DNA of 64,000 nt from Chondrosia reniformis (GCA_947172415.1 OX359189.1:2936501-3000500), one strand, 5' to 3'; counted from the stretch's first letter, positions 25,108-37,932 are shown. The notes: generated by a model not told the origin, from the letters alone. Numbers and translations are program-made.

Positions 25108-28100
25108 TTACTGCTGGGACATCAGTTGCTTACCCAGGTATTCCCTACATAAATTAAATGCTTGCTAGTAAGGCAATAAGTAGATAAAGAAATAATAATA
25201 TTGAAATTTACCAATTCTGGACCATTATCTTCTGAAGAGCGAGGAGTGCTTGAATGCGTACTTCCGATTCAGTATTTTCAATCAATCTTAGGACTGCCTC
25301 CTTTGCCCCTAAGTTCTCGAGGACACTACAGAAGTCAACAAGTATGAGATCTATAAGAACAATTATTTGACAAAATACACAAATTTATTAACTGTAAGAA
25401 AAGGTTATAGATAAAACTATCATAGCATCCAATGTACTGATAAAGTGATTAAGATAAGCAAAATTCCAAAAACTAAAAGACATTATTTAACACAATTTTA
25501 AGGACAATGGCATACACATTTCAATCACACAAGTAAGCAATAGGTATGATGCTGTTGTATACCGTTTTCCTCTTGGATTGAAGTGTACATATTCTCCCAC
25601 ATCATGGCAGGCAACGGCCTTAGCAAGTGAGGTGGAGGTGGTTTCGTTCATTATTGTAACCAGTTGCCTACCAGAGGGAGGTACAGGCAACAGTAAATAA
25701 GGGAGTATAACCAATAAACGGACATTGAAACATTCTGTAAAGATAGGAGCACACATGAATAATCTAATACACCATTTTTCTTATATACATGCTACATCTA
25801 CTATAGAGTACTGGCCTATAGGGAACTAAACCTAGTGATAGCTTTGGGATGAGGATACAGGAATTGTGCCCTTCTACTTCTCTTCTTCTGAGCTGGACAT
25901 CTGTCTCTGGGAATTCCACCCTTTATCAGTTACCCCGGAAATCTTTGTCTTCTTCTTCTTGATCTTTAGTGATTTCTTGGCTCTCTGTGCTAAATCTAGG
26001 CTAATCGATGTACCTTAACAAGTCATAGTCGTGTTCATGAAACTTTAAAACATTTTCCCTCTATATGTGGAGGGAGAGAGAGGGTGCAGTTGGTTAAAAG
26101 TATACACAAGCACCAAAACAAGTTGCAAGACATTGTGATACTCTGTATTTACCCAAAACTTGTTTGACTTATGCACAGGACTCCATTCTAATCTTCCAGA
26201 CTTCAGTTCTGCAGAATATTCATCAAATGAACTACACACACAAAAGAAATTAATTAAATACATTGTACAAGACTTGCAATAGTAACTACATAAGTAATGT
26301 TCACACGATGTATGCATATTGGATAAGAAAACAGATTAACTCATATCATAGGGAAAATGGACTGGCATATTAAAGGATACATATTAGTCATTATAAGGCA
26401 ATTGCACTCACGTCCATACCTCATGTCATTCACACTGTCTGTTAGATACTCTTGGAGAAACTCAACATCCTTCTGCAAGTCTTCATCCTGAAAATTTTGT
26501 TTAACTAATACATTTAACACCTAATATATATATATATAAAATTGCTCAACATAAAATTTCCAAGGAGTTTAGACAAATAAACTGCTTACACTAAGGACTT
26601 TGTAAGTAACCATTTGGATACCATATGATTCAGCTATTGCGGGTGGTGACTTCTTGAGGAGATTGCAGTAGAAAGCAAAAACTACCCTCCTGACCTTCTC
26701 TCGAGTAGTAGCCCTAAGTGTGTCAGCTGTAGTCACTACAACCTGCGTACTGATACAGTGACATATGAAGAATCTAACGCACCTACATGTTATATCCACT
26801 TTAGAGTAAAGGCCTATGTACGTATATGGAACTAAATCTAGTGAGAGCATTGGATGAGGATACAAGAGTTTTTCTCCTTCTATTTCTTCTCCACTGGGAC
26901 AGACAACTGTTTCTGGAAATTCCACCCTTCATCAGTGACCCTGGAAGTATTTGTCTTCTTATCGATCTTTTGTGAGTCCTTGGCTCACTGTGCTAAATCT
27001 AGAGGTCTTATATACACACTTTTGGTGCCAAATGTTGAATTAAATGTTAACTAAGACACATGACGAAACATACAGTTAAACAGGTATGTACATACGTATA
27101 TAGGACTATCACCTATGGAATATATGCACACGTACAAACATATATGAAAAGAAAAGAAAATTGGCATAATATTGTATCCTTATTCAAAGGTCTAAAGACT
27201 TTCCCTAAGTAATAAATATAGGAGAACAGTCTATAGCTTTCAGAAAAAGGAACAGGAATCAGTCCAGAGAATCCAGGAACCAAAACTCACAATTTGCAAT
27301 TATCAAACTCATAAATGCATACCCGTATATACACAAGCACCTGGTATCAAGAGATTAGTGGCACTATACACTATACATAAGCACCTGGTATCAAGAGATT
27401 AGTGGCACTATACACTATACACAAGCACCTGGTATCAAGAGATTAGTGGCACTATACACTATACACAAGCACCTGGTATCAAGAGATTAGTGGCACTATA
27501 CACAAGCACCTGGTATCAAGAGATTAGTGGCACTATACACTATACATAAGCACCTGGTATCAAGAGATTAGTGGCACTATACACTATACATAAGCACCTG
27601 GTATCAAGAGATTAGTGGCACTATACACTATACATAAGCACCTGGTATCAAGAGATTAGTGGCACTATACACTATACATAAGCACCTGGTATCAAGAGAT
27701 TAGTGGCACTATAAAACACTCACTCTTTCATTTTAACGGCTAGGTCTTCACTAAATGACAACATCCAAATGCAGAACACAACTTGATATTGCAACTGAAA
27801 GTTTGGCTTTTTACTCAAAATATCTGTCAATCTACATATGTACATAAAGATGAATTGGTTTGTAACAATATGGTTGCATATGTATGCATGTATACGTGAA
27901 TAAATCAATTTCATAAGTTGTGGTAGTTATATGCATCAGTCACAAACAAGTGACTACAAACTAAATCAAATCCCAAGTGAAGCTTAAGTGTCATGCCTTT
28001 GAAATTTTTGTTTTATAGAAAAACACACATAAAACAACTAATATCATACGTACCAATAGAGCTGCAAGCAGAACTTAGGGCAAAATGAAACTTTCAAAAT

Positions 28101-31100
28101 TTGGGGAGGGGAGGGGGTGGGCAATGGTATATACGTAATATTAAGCTGTATATTAACCTCCCAAAAGTCTAGGGGGTAAAAGCAATCCAAGGGGAGAGAA
28201 ATGCCATCCCTACCCCTCCCCCCCTCAATGCAGCCCTGACCAATTAGTATAATGGTTAAATATACTATACAGACTATACTTACTACAACGTTTAATGATG
28301 AATTAGAATGAAAGATTGAGAAGTAAAAATGCTTTTTTTGGTATACACTTACGGTTTAACACCATTCATTTTGTAGTATGGCTGTCTATAGGCTGGTATC
28401 ATTAGGAAGTATTTCAGGCCTTCTGTCACACAAATCAAGTAGTCAGTATGCTACAGAGAAATAAATCTTCATCACTAAACACATTCCAATACAGCATCAT
28501 GTACTGGAATACACAAACAGATGCGATCTACTCTGTTACACAATTAGTCTGGCTTGCTATCTCCTACTTCCTGCCCACCGACAATAATTGCGCGGGGACG
28601 AGAAAGAAGGGTCTAGCAGAAAATGTAAATGCCACACCTCGCCTCGACCAATCAGATTACAGCTACCGATTTCACACCAGTAAACAGGCGCCTACATGGG
28701 AGGCTAGTAGTACGAGATACCTGAAGCTGTCCATGTACTTGAGTATATTCTTGCTCTTTCTGTACCTTTGAGGGCTTCCTTTAGGCATAAATCACAAGAC
28801 GCTTCAGCTGAAACCATAGTTGCGTTGGACCGCCAAAATAACCATAGAACCTCCACATGATTTGTATGTACGCTTACGGTACCACTGCGGTGTGGCATTT
28901 ACATTTTCTGCTAGACCCTACTTTCTCGCCCCTGCGCAATTATCAGTGGTGGGCAGGAAGTAGGGGATAGCAAGTCAGACTATTACACAATGGACTACAT
29001 AAGTAGTGAACACGAGCAACAATGTATATAGGTAGGTATTAATGTACATACGTATATAGCAGACATATGTGCTGTATTTAGTGTTAGCCTCATATCTGTC
29101 TATTTGATAGAGTTGCAACACTAAATATATGTAAATTTATTATTTGTATACAGATATACAACATGGGGTCAAAGATAGTGCAAATATAAATCCGTATATA
29201 CATCAAAATTTCAAACTAATTTGACATGCTTAATGGATGTCTGTGAACACTAAGATCAATAGCTTCACATCTGAATTAAGTAGGAGTAATATGATGAATT
29301 ACACAACTAAAGCAAAAAGTCAATGTACTACAAATTAGAGTAATAATGTTCAACGTGTTTTACTGCAGCATCGTGTGATGGTCATTTCTTAAATTTTAAA
29401 AATGGCTTCTCCATCAGCATTGTACATTTCACTTACAGGAATTCCACAGAAAATAAACTTAACCAAAAATAATAATGATGCTGTCAAGATGTGCTAAACA
29501 CTGAGTGAACACCTACAAAGCTGCCACTAATAGAGAATTTTGAACATTTCAATGAACACACACATACCAGTTTTAATAGCCACGTCACGACGCATTTTAG
29601 ATACATTGTGATGGATTCCTTCTCAAGTTGACATCTTGTATAGAACACTAGACGACCAAACACCAAACCAGCCTAACGTAAGGAAACACATAGTTCATGT
29701 ATTTACATATATAGAAATAATCTCATATATATTGCTGAAGACTTGCGGGTTGAAACTTCCTAAATTAGTAAACCCATTAAAGAGTAAGGATTCCTTCTAA
29801 CTGTGTCGGACCTGCGTAAGAAAAACTGCGTCTTTAGACACTCTAAAAGTCGAAAGATGACCCTTTCTAAAGATAGTAAATCCATGTTGCTGATGCTCAA
29901 TAAGGCTTTATTCTCATAGAAATAATCATAGACACACATCAGGAGAGGGAAAAACAGAAAAAACAGGAAAAAAGCAACTACTGAGAATTGAACCCAGGTA
30001 TGCTTAATACCACCGTGCTCTGCCAATGAGCTACAATTGCCAAAGCAATACTCTACTCATGCGTGTTCCTCTTATATATGTACAGTACGTACAAAGTGAT
30101 TGGTCTCTATTCACACTTGGGTTGTTAATGAAAGGGATTATCCCATGCTTCTTGATTCTCTATACATACGTAGCTACTAATATATCTAATACATTGCTCA
30201 CTAGAATAAAGATATGCCTATGCTATAACTTACCATTAGCATGCAGAATCGATCTTGCCCTTCTAGTAAATTGACAAGTAGATTTATCATTCCATTGCTA
30301 TGGTAACAAATACAGGGAACTCTATTAGTACGGACAACACATTTAGCAATGGCTCATATTACTCACATGTCCATTGTGTTCAAAACATTCTCGCGGGTAG
30401 TTTCGTGATCCAATATATCATTAAACATTGTAAGGACAAAACTAAGAGGTTCCTGACTGTGGATCGATGACAGTGATGATTTCAGAAATTCCACACACTA
30501 CGGAAATACATAGAATCACTAAACAGGTATGTAAGTATGCAGGATTATATAAGTACACATATATACATATGTATATAATGAAGTTTTACAGATGGGCTGC
30601 AAAGAAAGTCTAATCAGGAAAACCACTAAATAAGAAATACAGATTGCACAAGTTGGACTGGTGAAGCCACATGTGTCCATACTTGGGGTTACTCCCAGGC
30701 TGGACAATTATAAAGCCAGTCCAACTTGAGACCAGCATGTGTGTTTTATAAGAAAATGTCTATCTCAGCCCTCTTGCAATTCAGTCAGAATAATAGATGT
30801 GTAGCATGTAAGAAAATGGTGTTGATTATTCATGCATACAGACCTGTTCCACTCTTCCTTCAACAATGTCACACTTCTTGGTTGCATCATCATACAGAAT
30901 ATAATCCTTTACAAACTGAAAAGCTGCTTCTGACAGGGCACCATTCCTGAGAGCAGAGAGAGAAGCACATTATACCAATGAAGAAAGAGGGGATGGGATT
31001 TGGTACAGATAGCCAAGGTACATAACTATAGCAACACCAAATGAAAATTCTAGATGTGTTAATCCTAGCAGTTGTAGCTTTGACCTACCATAGTACATGT

Positions 31101-31700
31101 ACTTATGTATGTACATACATAAGTAAAATATGCTTTTAAATGTCAAAACAATCTCATAGCACTCTCAGCAATGCCAATACATACGTACTTCTGGTAGTTC
31201 TCAAAATCTACGTGCTTTCTTTGAATGTCCTGTCTGTCTTTGGCTACCAAGTCAAAATTCTGAACAGATGCTATAAAGAAAAAGATTCTACATATTATGT
31301 TTCACTCAGTTTTAAAGTGCTGCTGGTAAGACATAGTATGACCAGCTAGTCAAGTAGGCCACCAATGTAATAAAAGTAATCTTTGATACGTACATAACAA
31401 TCTAGAACAAAATATTATGGATAACATGTTTAAGGAAGCATAAAGACTTAAAAATACAATAACATGCACTGCTATGAGAGTTGATCATTAAAATAATTTG
31501 TAGAATGATCATGATCATCTTGGCATGTCCTGTAGTTCACTGGGGAATGCTACTTCAAGGCACCCCATAACTTTACATACATGATTTAACTAAACTGTGC
31601 AATAGACTTAATATGACGTACTCCGTGCTCCAAACAGGTTTCCTGAAGTACCCCCTTCGTCTACGTTTGCAACTACCGTGTCCAATTTCTTGTACGCCAT
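25108..31700 (-). CDS. ATP6V1H: V-type proton ATPase subunit H
   Basis: Fifteen exons on the minus strand: 31700-31622, 31270-31189, 30946-30844, 30497-30367, 30297-30234, 29672-29568, 28450-28353, 27831-27724, 26749-26590, 26487-26420, 26231-26153, 26060-26014, 25667-25563, 25325-25212, 25144-25108 (459 aa; human 483). All phases close. Family landmarks are [56 protein letters not shown] and the end [17 protein letters not shown]. Subunit H is an armadillo-like regulatory part of the V1 sector that couples or silences ATP hydrolysis and proton pumping on acidic organelles. The N-terminal third is more diverged than the rest. Introns carry a tRNA-type SINE, two copies of repeat family A and a 44-base minisatellite. 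It is divergent from ODF3 with 197 bases between start codons. Confidence 0.95.
25752..26003 (+). mobile_element. repeat family A, copy in ATP6V1H intron 12
   Basis: Full-length copy, antisense to the gene. Its 3' end lies about 10 bases inside the donor of exon 12 (exon edge 26014), and it makes up most of the 346-base intron. Confidence 0.7.
26759..27003 (+). mobile_element. repeat family A, copy in ATP6V1H intron 8
   Basis: Full-length copy, antisense to the gene. Its start (ATATGAAGAATCTAAC) is about 10 bases from the 3' splice site of exon 9 (exon edge 26749), so the acceptor pyrimidine tract is at the element boundary. Confidence 0.7.
27335..27717. repeat. 44-base minisatellite in ATP6V1H intron 8, nine copies
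   Basis: Units start AAGCACCTGGTATCAAGAGA and end with a CACTATACACTATACAT stretch. Copies begin near 27336, 27379, 27423, 27467, 27503, 27547, 27592, 27636 and 27680; one unit is shorter through loss of a CACTATA piece. Copies are almost identical. Read in gene direction the array starts right after the donor of exon 8 (GTGAGT at 27723-27718). Confidence 0.9.
29760..30041 (-). mobile_element. tRNA-derived SINE in ATP6V1H intron 5
   Basis: The minus strand from about 30041 begins with a tRNA-like head: an A-box-like TAGCTCATTGG, a B-box-like GGTTCAATTC, and an acceptor-like GGCAATT that pairs with AGTTGCT. The anticodon arm is distorted, with extra bases before it, so it is not a normal tRNA. 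A T-rich run and a body follow; the body contains a core (GTCATCTTTCGACTTTTAGA) that also occurs near 55560 and, diverged, near 56230. Confidence 0.65.
30649..30728. repeat. 80-base hairpin-forming inverted repeat
   Basis: CAAGTTGGACTGG at 30649-30661 is perfectly inverted as CCAGTCCAACTTG at 30716-30728, with about 54 bases between. It lies in ATP6V1H intron 3. It could be a tiny MITE or a transcript hairpin. Confidence 0.5.
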
Positions 31701-31897
31701 TTTAGTGTCACATGAGTTGCCTCAGTTATTGCATAATATTCTGTATTATTGCGCAAGACCACCGTCGCTAATAATTATCGCTTCTATTTGAAGAATGATT
31801 TAGCAGCTGTCGATTCGTCGTTAAGCTACATCGTCATGGATACGTGCGCACAATACAAAACACTCTTTCCTTTACGCCAACAGTCGCCAGCCACAAG
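31701..31897. promoter_or_regulatory. bidirectional promoter between ATP6V1H and ODF3
   Basis: Only 197 bases separate the two start codons. The gap contains TATTGCATAATATTC and TATTATTGCGCAAG, which look like C/EBP-type half palindromes, and no TATA box in a clear position. A shared divergent promoter follows from the layout; the factors are unknown. Confidence 0.6.
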
Positions 31898-33439
31898 ATG
31901 AATGACTCCAATGGACAGACGACGAAGAGCCCGGATAAGGACACCCCGCTAATCGCTGCAAGGGAGAGAGGTTGGAACTACTCGATAGAAACTTATTTCA
32001 GCTCTCTGTTTTGTATATTGGGTGAATTACTAATCAAAAGTAATACCTTATGTAGGCCCCGGTCCTGGTCGCTATGCACTTCCATCCACTGTTGGTTTCA
32101 TCAATCACGACCCCACCAAGAAGACAAAGCCATCCTATAGATTTGGAATGCGGCTAAACAACGCAAGTAAGAATTAGTAAATTAGCCGTAGGCTACTATT
32201 TTAGGCGCCCAGTTAAAAAAATATGTACACTCAGTCTAGGAAGAAAGTATACTTGTAACATTATAACCTGCCTATATAAAGAGGTCAGCTGTTGTCCAAA
32301 CTCTGTGTGCTGTATAACTCTTGCAGTGTTCAAGAAAGATTCCAGTCCTGGACCTGGTTATTTCGTGGATCCAACTATTTCAAGATTTGGCAAAGATGGA
32401 ACACCATCTTACTCCATTCTCGGAAGGCAAAAGGATCCAAGTGAGCACACCATCCTTTATATACAAATGAATTAGATGTACACTCCAGCAATTGTGCATC
32501 TGTATTCACATCAAATCTGATAAATTTATTGCTGTATATATACCATGTTCATTTAGACATATTCAATACTCCATCACCTGGTGCATACAACCCGGAGAGA
32601 GTCCATCCACAAGGGGAGAAACATTCTCCTGTGTACTCTATGAGTGCCAGAACCAAATATGCAAAACGTGATGCCACTCCTTCTCCAAACTCCTACGCCC
32701 TTCCAAGTCTTTTAGGAAGCAAAGTTCCCAATAAAGTGTCATCAAGCTCCTATTCAATGGCTGGTCGTCCCATAACTGGAAGCTTCTCAGAGGATTTAGC
32801 TAAGACACCAGGACCAGGAAGATATGATAATACAAATGCTGAAACCTACCAGAAGAAAGGACCTGCTTATTCTATGCTAGGACGTAGAACAAAGGGTTCA
32901 GGTAAAATGAGTGTATTACATATCAGTCTTACTCAAATGATTGGTCTGCTAATGTATATAGTTTCTAGCTTAGCAAAGCTTACAATATACCGTTGTATTT
33001 ACCATGCAGTAGTGTTGCTTTCTGTACATTTTTAATCATCCTAGCTAACTTAATTCACTCAAAATTTCTTATAGAAGTGTCTAGATTTTAATATAATGAG
33101 ATACTTAGAGTAGTAACATGGCTTTAAAACAGGCAGTTTTAATATTGCTTGGATCTCATATTCTTCATTCCTATCTTTGTCATAGTAATGGTTCGTACGT
33201 ACATATACGTATGTACATATGTATGTATGTATATACATGTACATATATGTATGCAGGTTAAACAAACATGTGTATTAATGGCTTTACTTCCTGTTCCTAT
33301 AGACACCCACACTACACCTGGTCCTGGAGTGTACAAGCCAGAGGGAGTTACAGTGAACAAGAGGTCTGCACCAACATACTCCCTTGGAATTAGGCATTCA
33401 GAATACATGACACCTCTCATTCTGGAGGTATCTGATTAG
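31898..33439 (+). CDS. ODF3: outer dense fibre protein 3 / CIMAP1-like (SHIPPO repeats)
   Basis: Five exons: 31898-31970, 32056-32166, 32327-32440, 32557-32901, 33303-33439 (259 aa; human 254). All four introns are in phase 1. The protein is a chain of Pro-Gly-Pro repeats with regular Tyr-Ser turns: GPGPGRYALP, SSPGPGYFVDP, TPSPGAYNPE, TPGPGRYDN and TPGPGVYKPE, each followed by a segment such as SYSILGR or AYSMLGR. Family members bind axonemal microtubules, mainly in sperm and other motile cilia. The ATG used is the first that keeps the frame into exon 2; an ATG at 31835 runs into a stop. A possible poly(A) signal AATAAA is at 33635. Which ODF3 paralogue it matches cannot be told. Confidence 0.92.
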
Positions 33440-34150
33440 AACCCTAAAACTCGTCCATTGCAACTTTATTGGCCACTCTCTTTGCAAGTTGTATTATACA
33501 ATACACATAATCCCACATTTACACTTATTGACACTGTATGTATATACATATTAATACAGTATTATATTCATATATTTGAGTATAATATAGGCTGCATGAT
33601 ACATCAAACCTATTTCATTTATAAGTGTGAGTCAAATAAAAAATACATTTGCATGAAACTAAACTGCACTTCAAAACTAGCCATATAACCCACATTGAGC
33701 ATGTGATTTATAAATGCATACACTGCATGTACAATCTTATACAATAATATTTGGCCTTTATAATATAAGCAAGTATTTGTACATACTTCTGATAACCACA
33801 TAATTAAACTATCATACGTACAGTACATACAACATATAATATTATTACCAGAAATGATATGACAACTGCTTTGACATCAAAATAAAATGGTAAATACAAC
33901 AGCTCAAGTTTTGAAGGTCTATATGGGCCAATAGAATACAAAGATGCAAGTATAACCATTTCATTGGCTCATTTGAACGTAGCCTAAGCAACAACACAGA
34001 ATTGTCAATTATTTTCACAAGGAATCATTTTGAGTATATATACTGTATTATTTATAAATTTGTATTCAGTACTATACTAAATATTCTTGGAGTAATTTTC
34101 AAGGACTGCCCTTAGCACAAGTGGAAAGATTTTAAGCTGAAACAAGAAAT
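33440..34150. other. 3' UTR of ODF3 and spacer, nothing else seen
   Basis: AT-rich sequence containing the ODF3 AATAAA at 33635 and TACGTA runs. No exon or repeat family was recognised. Confidence 0.5.
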
Positions 34151-35489
34151 ATGTCTGCAAATGAAATTGAAAAGGTTATTGAAGATACTAAATCCTCCCT
34201 AACTTACATATTTCAAGGTAAGTCTAGCAGACTGCAATCAAAGAGAATTAGATATTTAGTTGCACTTTTGTATTACTCTATTAATATACATATATCTGTC
34301 ATAGGATCTTATACTAATCCAAAGAGACTACGGGCTGCAAAGTATTATAAAACAGTTTGGAATGAGGCTTTAAAAGAACATAACAAGAAGACTACCTCAG
34401 CTGTATGCACTGATAACCTACTTGACGTACCCGGCAGAAGAAAACTTGTTTTCCCTGGAGAAGAGGAGAATCTGGATAGAGATAGTCAGAATTTGGAGGT
34501 TTTGGATATAACTGACTTAGATGCAGACAATGAAGAGAGTGTCACAGAGGATGAAACAAGTCATGAAAGTGATGGAAACAGTGATGAACAGGGAGCACTG
34601 GGCTGGCTCAACAGACGGGACAGTGAGGAACTGTTTACTGCCAGACCAGCTGTACCAACAAATATCTCTAAAGGTTCTCTAGAAGATGAATACTGCATTA
34701 GTAGTCATTTCCCTAAAATGGCCAATGAAACTCCAAACTTATCAGCTGACTCCACATTTACCAGTGATGAAGAAGCATTTGTGGGTAGTGGAAAGAGAAA
34801 CCTGGGCTCAGTTTCAGAAGAAAATCTTTACACAGATGAGGAGAGTTCCAATATAGGGAGTAAGCAATATCATGCATATGTATTCCATGGTTATACCTAT
34901 GTATGTGACCAATGTCATGCACATATAATGATCACTAGTGACTCGCTTTCTTGTAAACAGGTGCATGTGCAACCTCTGTCAGCTAAGGGGATTACCCTGT
35001 TATTTACGTACTTGAACATATGCATATATAGGTACTCAAATGGAGAGGCATTCCACTTCTGGCAAGCAATCATTTAAGGAATGGAAAGACGGAAATGGCT
35101 ACTGTGCTAATGAGGAAGCACTAGCTGACTGGTATAGACCTTCAAGAGGCACCAAAAGATACAGAAGATCACAAAACAGCTCAACTGAGAGTGAATCAAA
35201 TGATGATGAATGGCACTCCCCGACACTAAAAAAAGGTTCATTCATTCATTCAGATTCAAATTTTGATGTGACCTGTGAAGCTGTAGTCATAAGTAAAGAT
35301 GATTCAATGAAAACAGCATTCAGACCATGGAGACCTTGGATAAACAGGAAGAGAAGTCTAACAACTGGTAAGTACATACAACATTGTCACATTGAAGAGG
35401 AGAGAGGACCACGACAGCTGACAGTACTTGTTCCAGGAGCACGCCTACCAAAACGAAAATCTAAACATTTCTCCAGCAACATTCCATAA
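34151..35489 (+). CDS. acidic, Ser/Glu-rich protein of unknown function
   Basis: Three exons: 34151-34217, 34305-34859, 35032-35489 (359 aa), with good splice sites (GGTAAGTC, GTCATAG, GAGTAAGC, ATATAG) and phases that close. I do not recognise the family. Residues 1-60 are mixed, with YYKTVWNEALKEHNKK. From about 80 to 200 it is very acidic and Ser-rich (VTEDETSHESDGNSDEQG), typical of a disordered phosphorylated region. The C-terminal third is basic and Trp/Arg-rich (DWYRPSRGTKRYRR, FRPWRPWINRKR). A GTAAGT at 35368 could mark a further intron, but the frame stays open through it to the TAA. A possible poly(A) signal AATAAA is at 35619. A nuclear or scaffold role is only a guess. Confidence 0.7.
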
Positions 35490-35760
35490 TTCTCACTCCC
35501 TTGTCTATGGAAACAAGCCTTTTAACACAACTGAAAAACCGAATCTCAGAAAATATTTTATGCTCATTTGCATTACTCATACAACCGTACCTACATCTAG
35601 ATTAATTGCTTATTTGTAAATAAATTATATTAAATACATATTAGCTACATTAATATCATTTGTAAGTAAAATAGCATAGAGTTAGTACCTTTGAAATATC
35701 TTTAAAGTATAGAATAAAATTAAATTTTACAGTTCAGTTATATCAGCAGTTGACAACTAT

Positions 35761-37730
35761 TTAAAGGACACCTTTTGACTTTAGCTTAGCAATCAATTCA
35801 TCTACATCAGCCACTATGGACCCAGCCTCTCTAGTGGGAGGATCTGAAACATGTAGCACCTCAATACGAGGACTGATATCCACTCCTAATTCATCTGGTG
35901 TTAGTTTAGCAATGGGTTTTTTCTTAGCTTTCTACAAAGAAAATGAATAAGTGTCATTAACTCTCTATTAAACCTTCCATATACCACATAATCAAAAACT
36001 TTAAGACTACTGTAACAAGGTGACCACTAATTAAAATAGCCACAAAATTTCGGTCCCAAATGAAGCTGTGCTTAATTCATTTGCAAATAAAACCACTTCA
36101 ATCAATCAATCAATTCATCATGTAGCTCATCTCCTCAGTAGGAGGTCGCTGTTACATACAGTAAAAATACTTTAAAATTTTCAGTTACTATAGGAATATT
36201 TGACTGTTCTGCATAACAAAAAAACAAATAAAACAACTTCACTAATGAAATTACAATCATAATACTTGATCAAATAATTTTGGCCATGCTCTTTATCCAT
36301 ACACATGAAACTTTCACCAATCAGACCACCTCAGAATTGATATCACTATTAGCGAGTCCCAATGAAGGTCTTATAAGTGAGTTCCACTGTATACACATTA
36401 AAACATTGTGCATGCCACATTTCACTTGTTACCATTATATTGGGGAGAGTAGCATAACGAGGGACATTCAGTCTCAGATCCGCAGACACCACAGCTGGAA
36501 GTTTAGTTGTAATGGTCTCTAAGCCACCATCTACCTCACGAACCACCTGTAAAAGTTTTGATTCAATAAATCATTCACTACTTATAATCTTTTTACATAC
36601 ATACAATCCAAATAAAAAATTAAGCATCGTCTTAATAGTAGAACATTAATAGTAATTATAATAAACATTCATGATTGTGGAAATTATTACTTTAATGTTA
36701 TCCCCTTCCTTTTTGAGTTCTGATGCGAATGTTGCTTGAGGCCAATCAAGAAGAGAAGCCAGCATTTGACTAGTCTGATTACAGTCATCATCAATAGACT
36801 AGAGACACGCAAGAAACAGATAATACACTCACAGGATTCCCTATCAAACAGCTATTCTGCTAAAGATATTTTATGGAAAAACAATCACTCCATATCCTTT
36901 CAAAGAATTTAAGAAACTTTACATACAACTAATGGTATATAAAGCCAAACCATACAACCAATGTAAGTATCTGAAGTGAGAGTTCTAAACTAAGCTGTCA
37001 TTCCATGAAGTGTGAGAAGCAGTATATAAATAAAACAATAGTATGTTTGTTATATGGTTAATGTCCCAGCTACAATTAATCTCATGAATTCACTGGTGTG
37101 CTACGTATATTTCAAAGTAACAAGTACAAGTTTTAACCTGTTTCCCAAGAATTACAAGATCCATTTTCTCCTTTTCCGTCAATTTGGCTAGGAGCTTAGC
37201 TACAGCCAGAGGTTGGAGTTGTTCATACTGGTCCGGTGGTACTTCAATATGGACAGCCTTATCAGCACCTATAGCTAGGGCCACTCTTAGTATCTCGGCA
37301 CTCTGTGCTGGGCCACAGCTAACTGCTACCACCTCACTTGCTACCTTCTGCTCTTTCAACCTCACTGCCTAACAGAATTTAATTCAAGAAACTGTTCCTA
37401 TAGACCATTTTAAAATCCATCTGCTGACTCACTTCTTCCAGAGCTATTTCGTCAAATGGATTCATGCTGTGTTTAACCCCTTCAGTGACTACACCTGTAT
37501 TATCTGGTTTGACACGTATCTGTATAGGGAGAATAAAGGACGCTTAGGATTCGACAGTGTACCAATGTAAGACATTAACAAACGAGCTAACTGCTGTACA
37601 TTTTCTCCTCTAAAAATATATAATGATTAGTTTAACACCTTGGTAATGATAAAATGTATAAACCTATACTTACCTTGACAGCATAATCTATGACTCTTTT
37701 GCAACCAACAAGCACTCTCAAGCCTGCCAT
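35761..37730 (-). CDS. ETFB: electron transfer flavoprotein subunit beta
   Basis: Six exons on the minus strand: 37730-37674, 37519-37433, 37368-37138, 36798-36691, 36546-36433, 35931-35761 (255 aa, the same length as human). All five introns are phase 0. Landmarks: [77 protein letters not shown], and the ETF-beta signature [20 protein letters not shown]. With ETFA it passes electrons from mitochondrial acyl-CoA and other dehydrogenases to ETF-ubiquinone oxidoreductase; beta holds AMP structurally. HADH, another beta-oxidation gene, lies 13 kb away, but nothing suggests linkage is functional. It ends tail to tail with the acidic orphan gene. Confidence 0.97.
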
Positions 37731-37786
37731 TTTATTGATCCCCGATTGCGTTGGGCAATTCTTAGTTTGGAAAAAAAAGGTAAAAA

Positions 37787-37809
37787 CGCACCTGGGAGGG
37801 CTCGAACCT

Positions 37810-37843
<34 letters not shown>

Positions 37844-37860
37844 AATTGCGCCACAAGTGC
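37787..37860 (-). tRNA. tRNA-Asn (anticodon GTT)
   Basis: 74 bases on the minus strand with a full cloverleaf: acceptor GCACTTG pairing with CAGGTGC (one G-U), D arm GGCGCAATTGGTTAGCGC, anticodon arm TTCGGCTGTTAACCGAA with GTT at 37826-37824, and T arm GGAGGTTCGAGCCCTCC. A TTTTT run just after the discriminator G is a good Pol III terminator. The body matches animal tRNA-Asn. It sits 57 bases upstream of the ETFB start on the same strand and 73 bases from the mL17 start on the other. Confidence 0.95.
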
Positions 37861-37932
37861 TCTGAAAGGAGAGGTATTAACTTTCCCTTTTATTGTTAAT
37901 GCCAAAAATCCAGCTAACACTTTTGCTCGGCT

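Noticed and set aside
29395..29455. Possible extra V-ATPase H exon reading [14 protein letters not shown] on the minus strand
   Set aside because: Flanking exons 6 and 7 join in phase and align with the family without it, and no suitable acceptor was seen.
29968..30041. Functional tRNA gene
   Set aside because: A and B boxes and an acceptor pairing exist, but the anticodon arm is distorted by extra bases; better read as a SINE head.
31835..31901. Upstream ATG for ODF3
   Set aside because: Its frame reaches a stop before the first splice donor; the ATG at 31898 stays open into exon 2.
37632..37856. Minus-strand open frame starting MWRNWLARS
   Set aside because: It runs through the tRNA-Asn gene and then the real ETFB exon 1; the upstream part is tRNA sequence.
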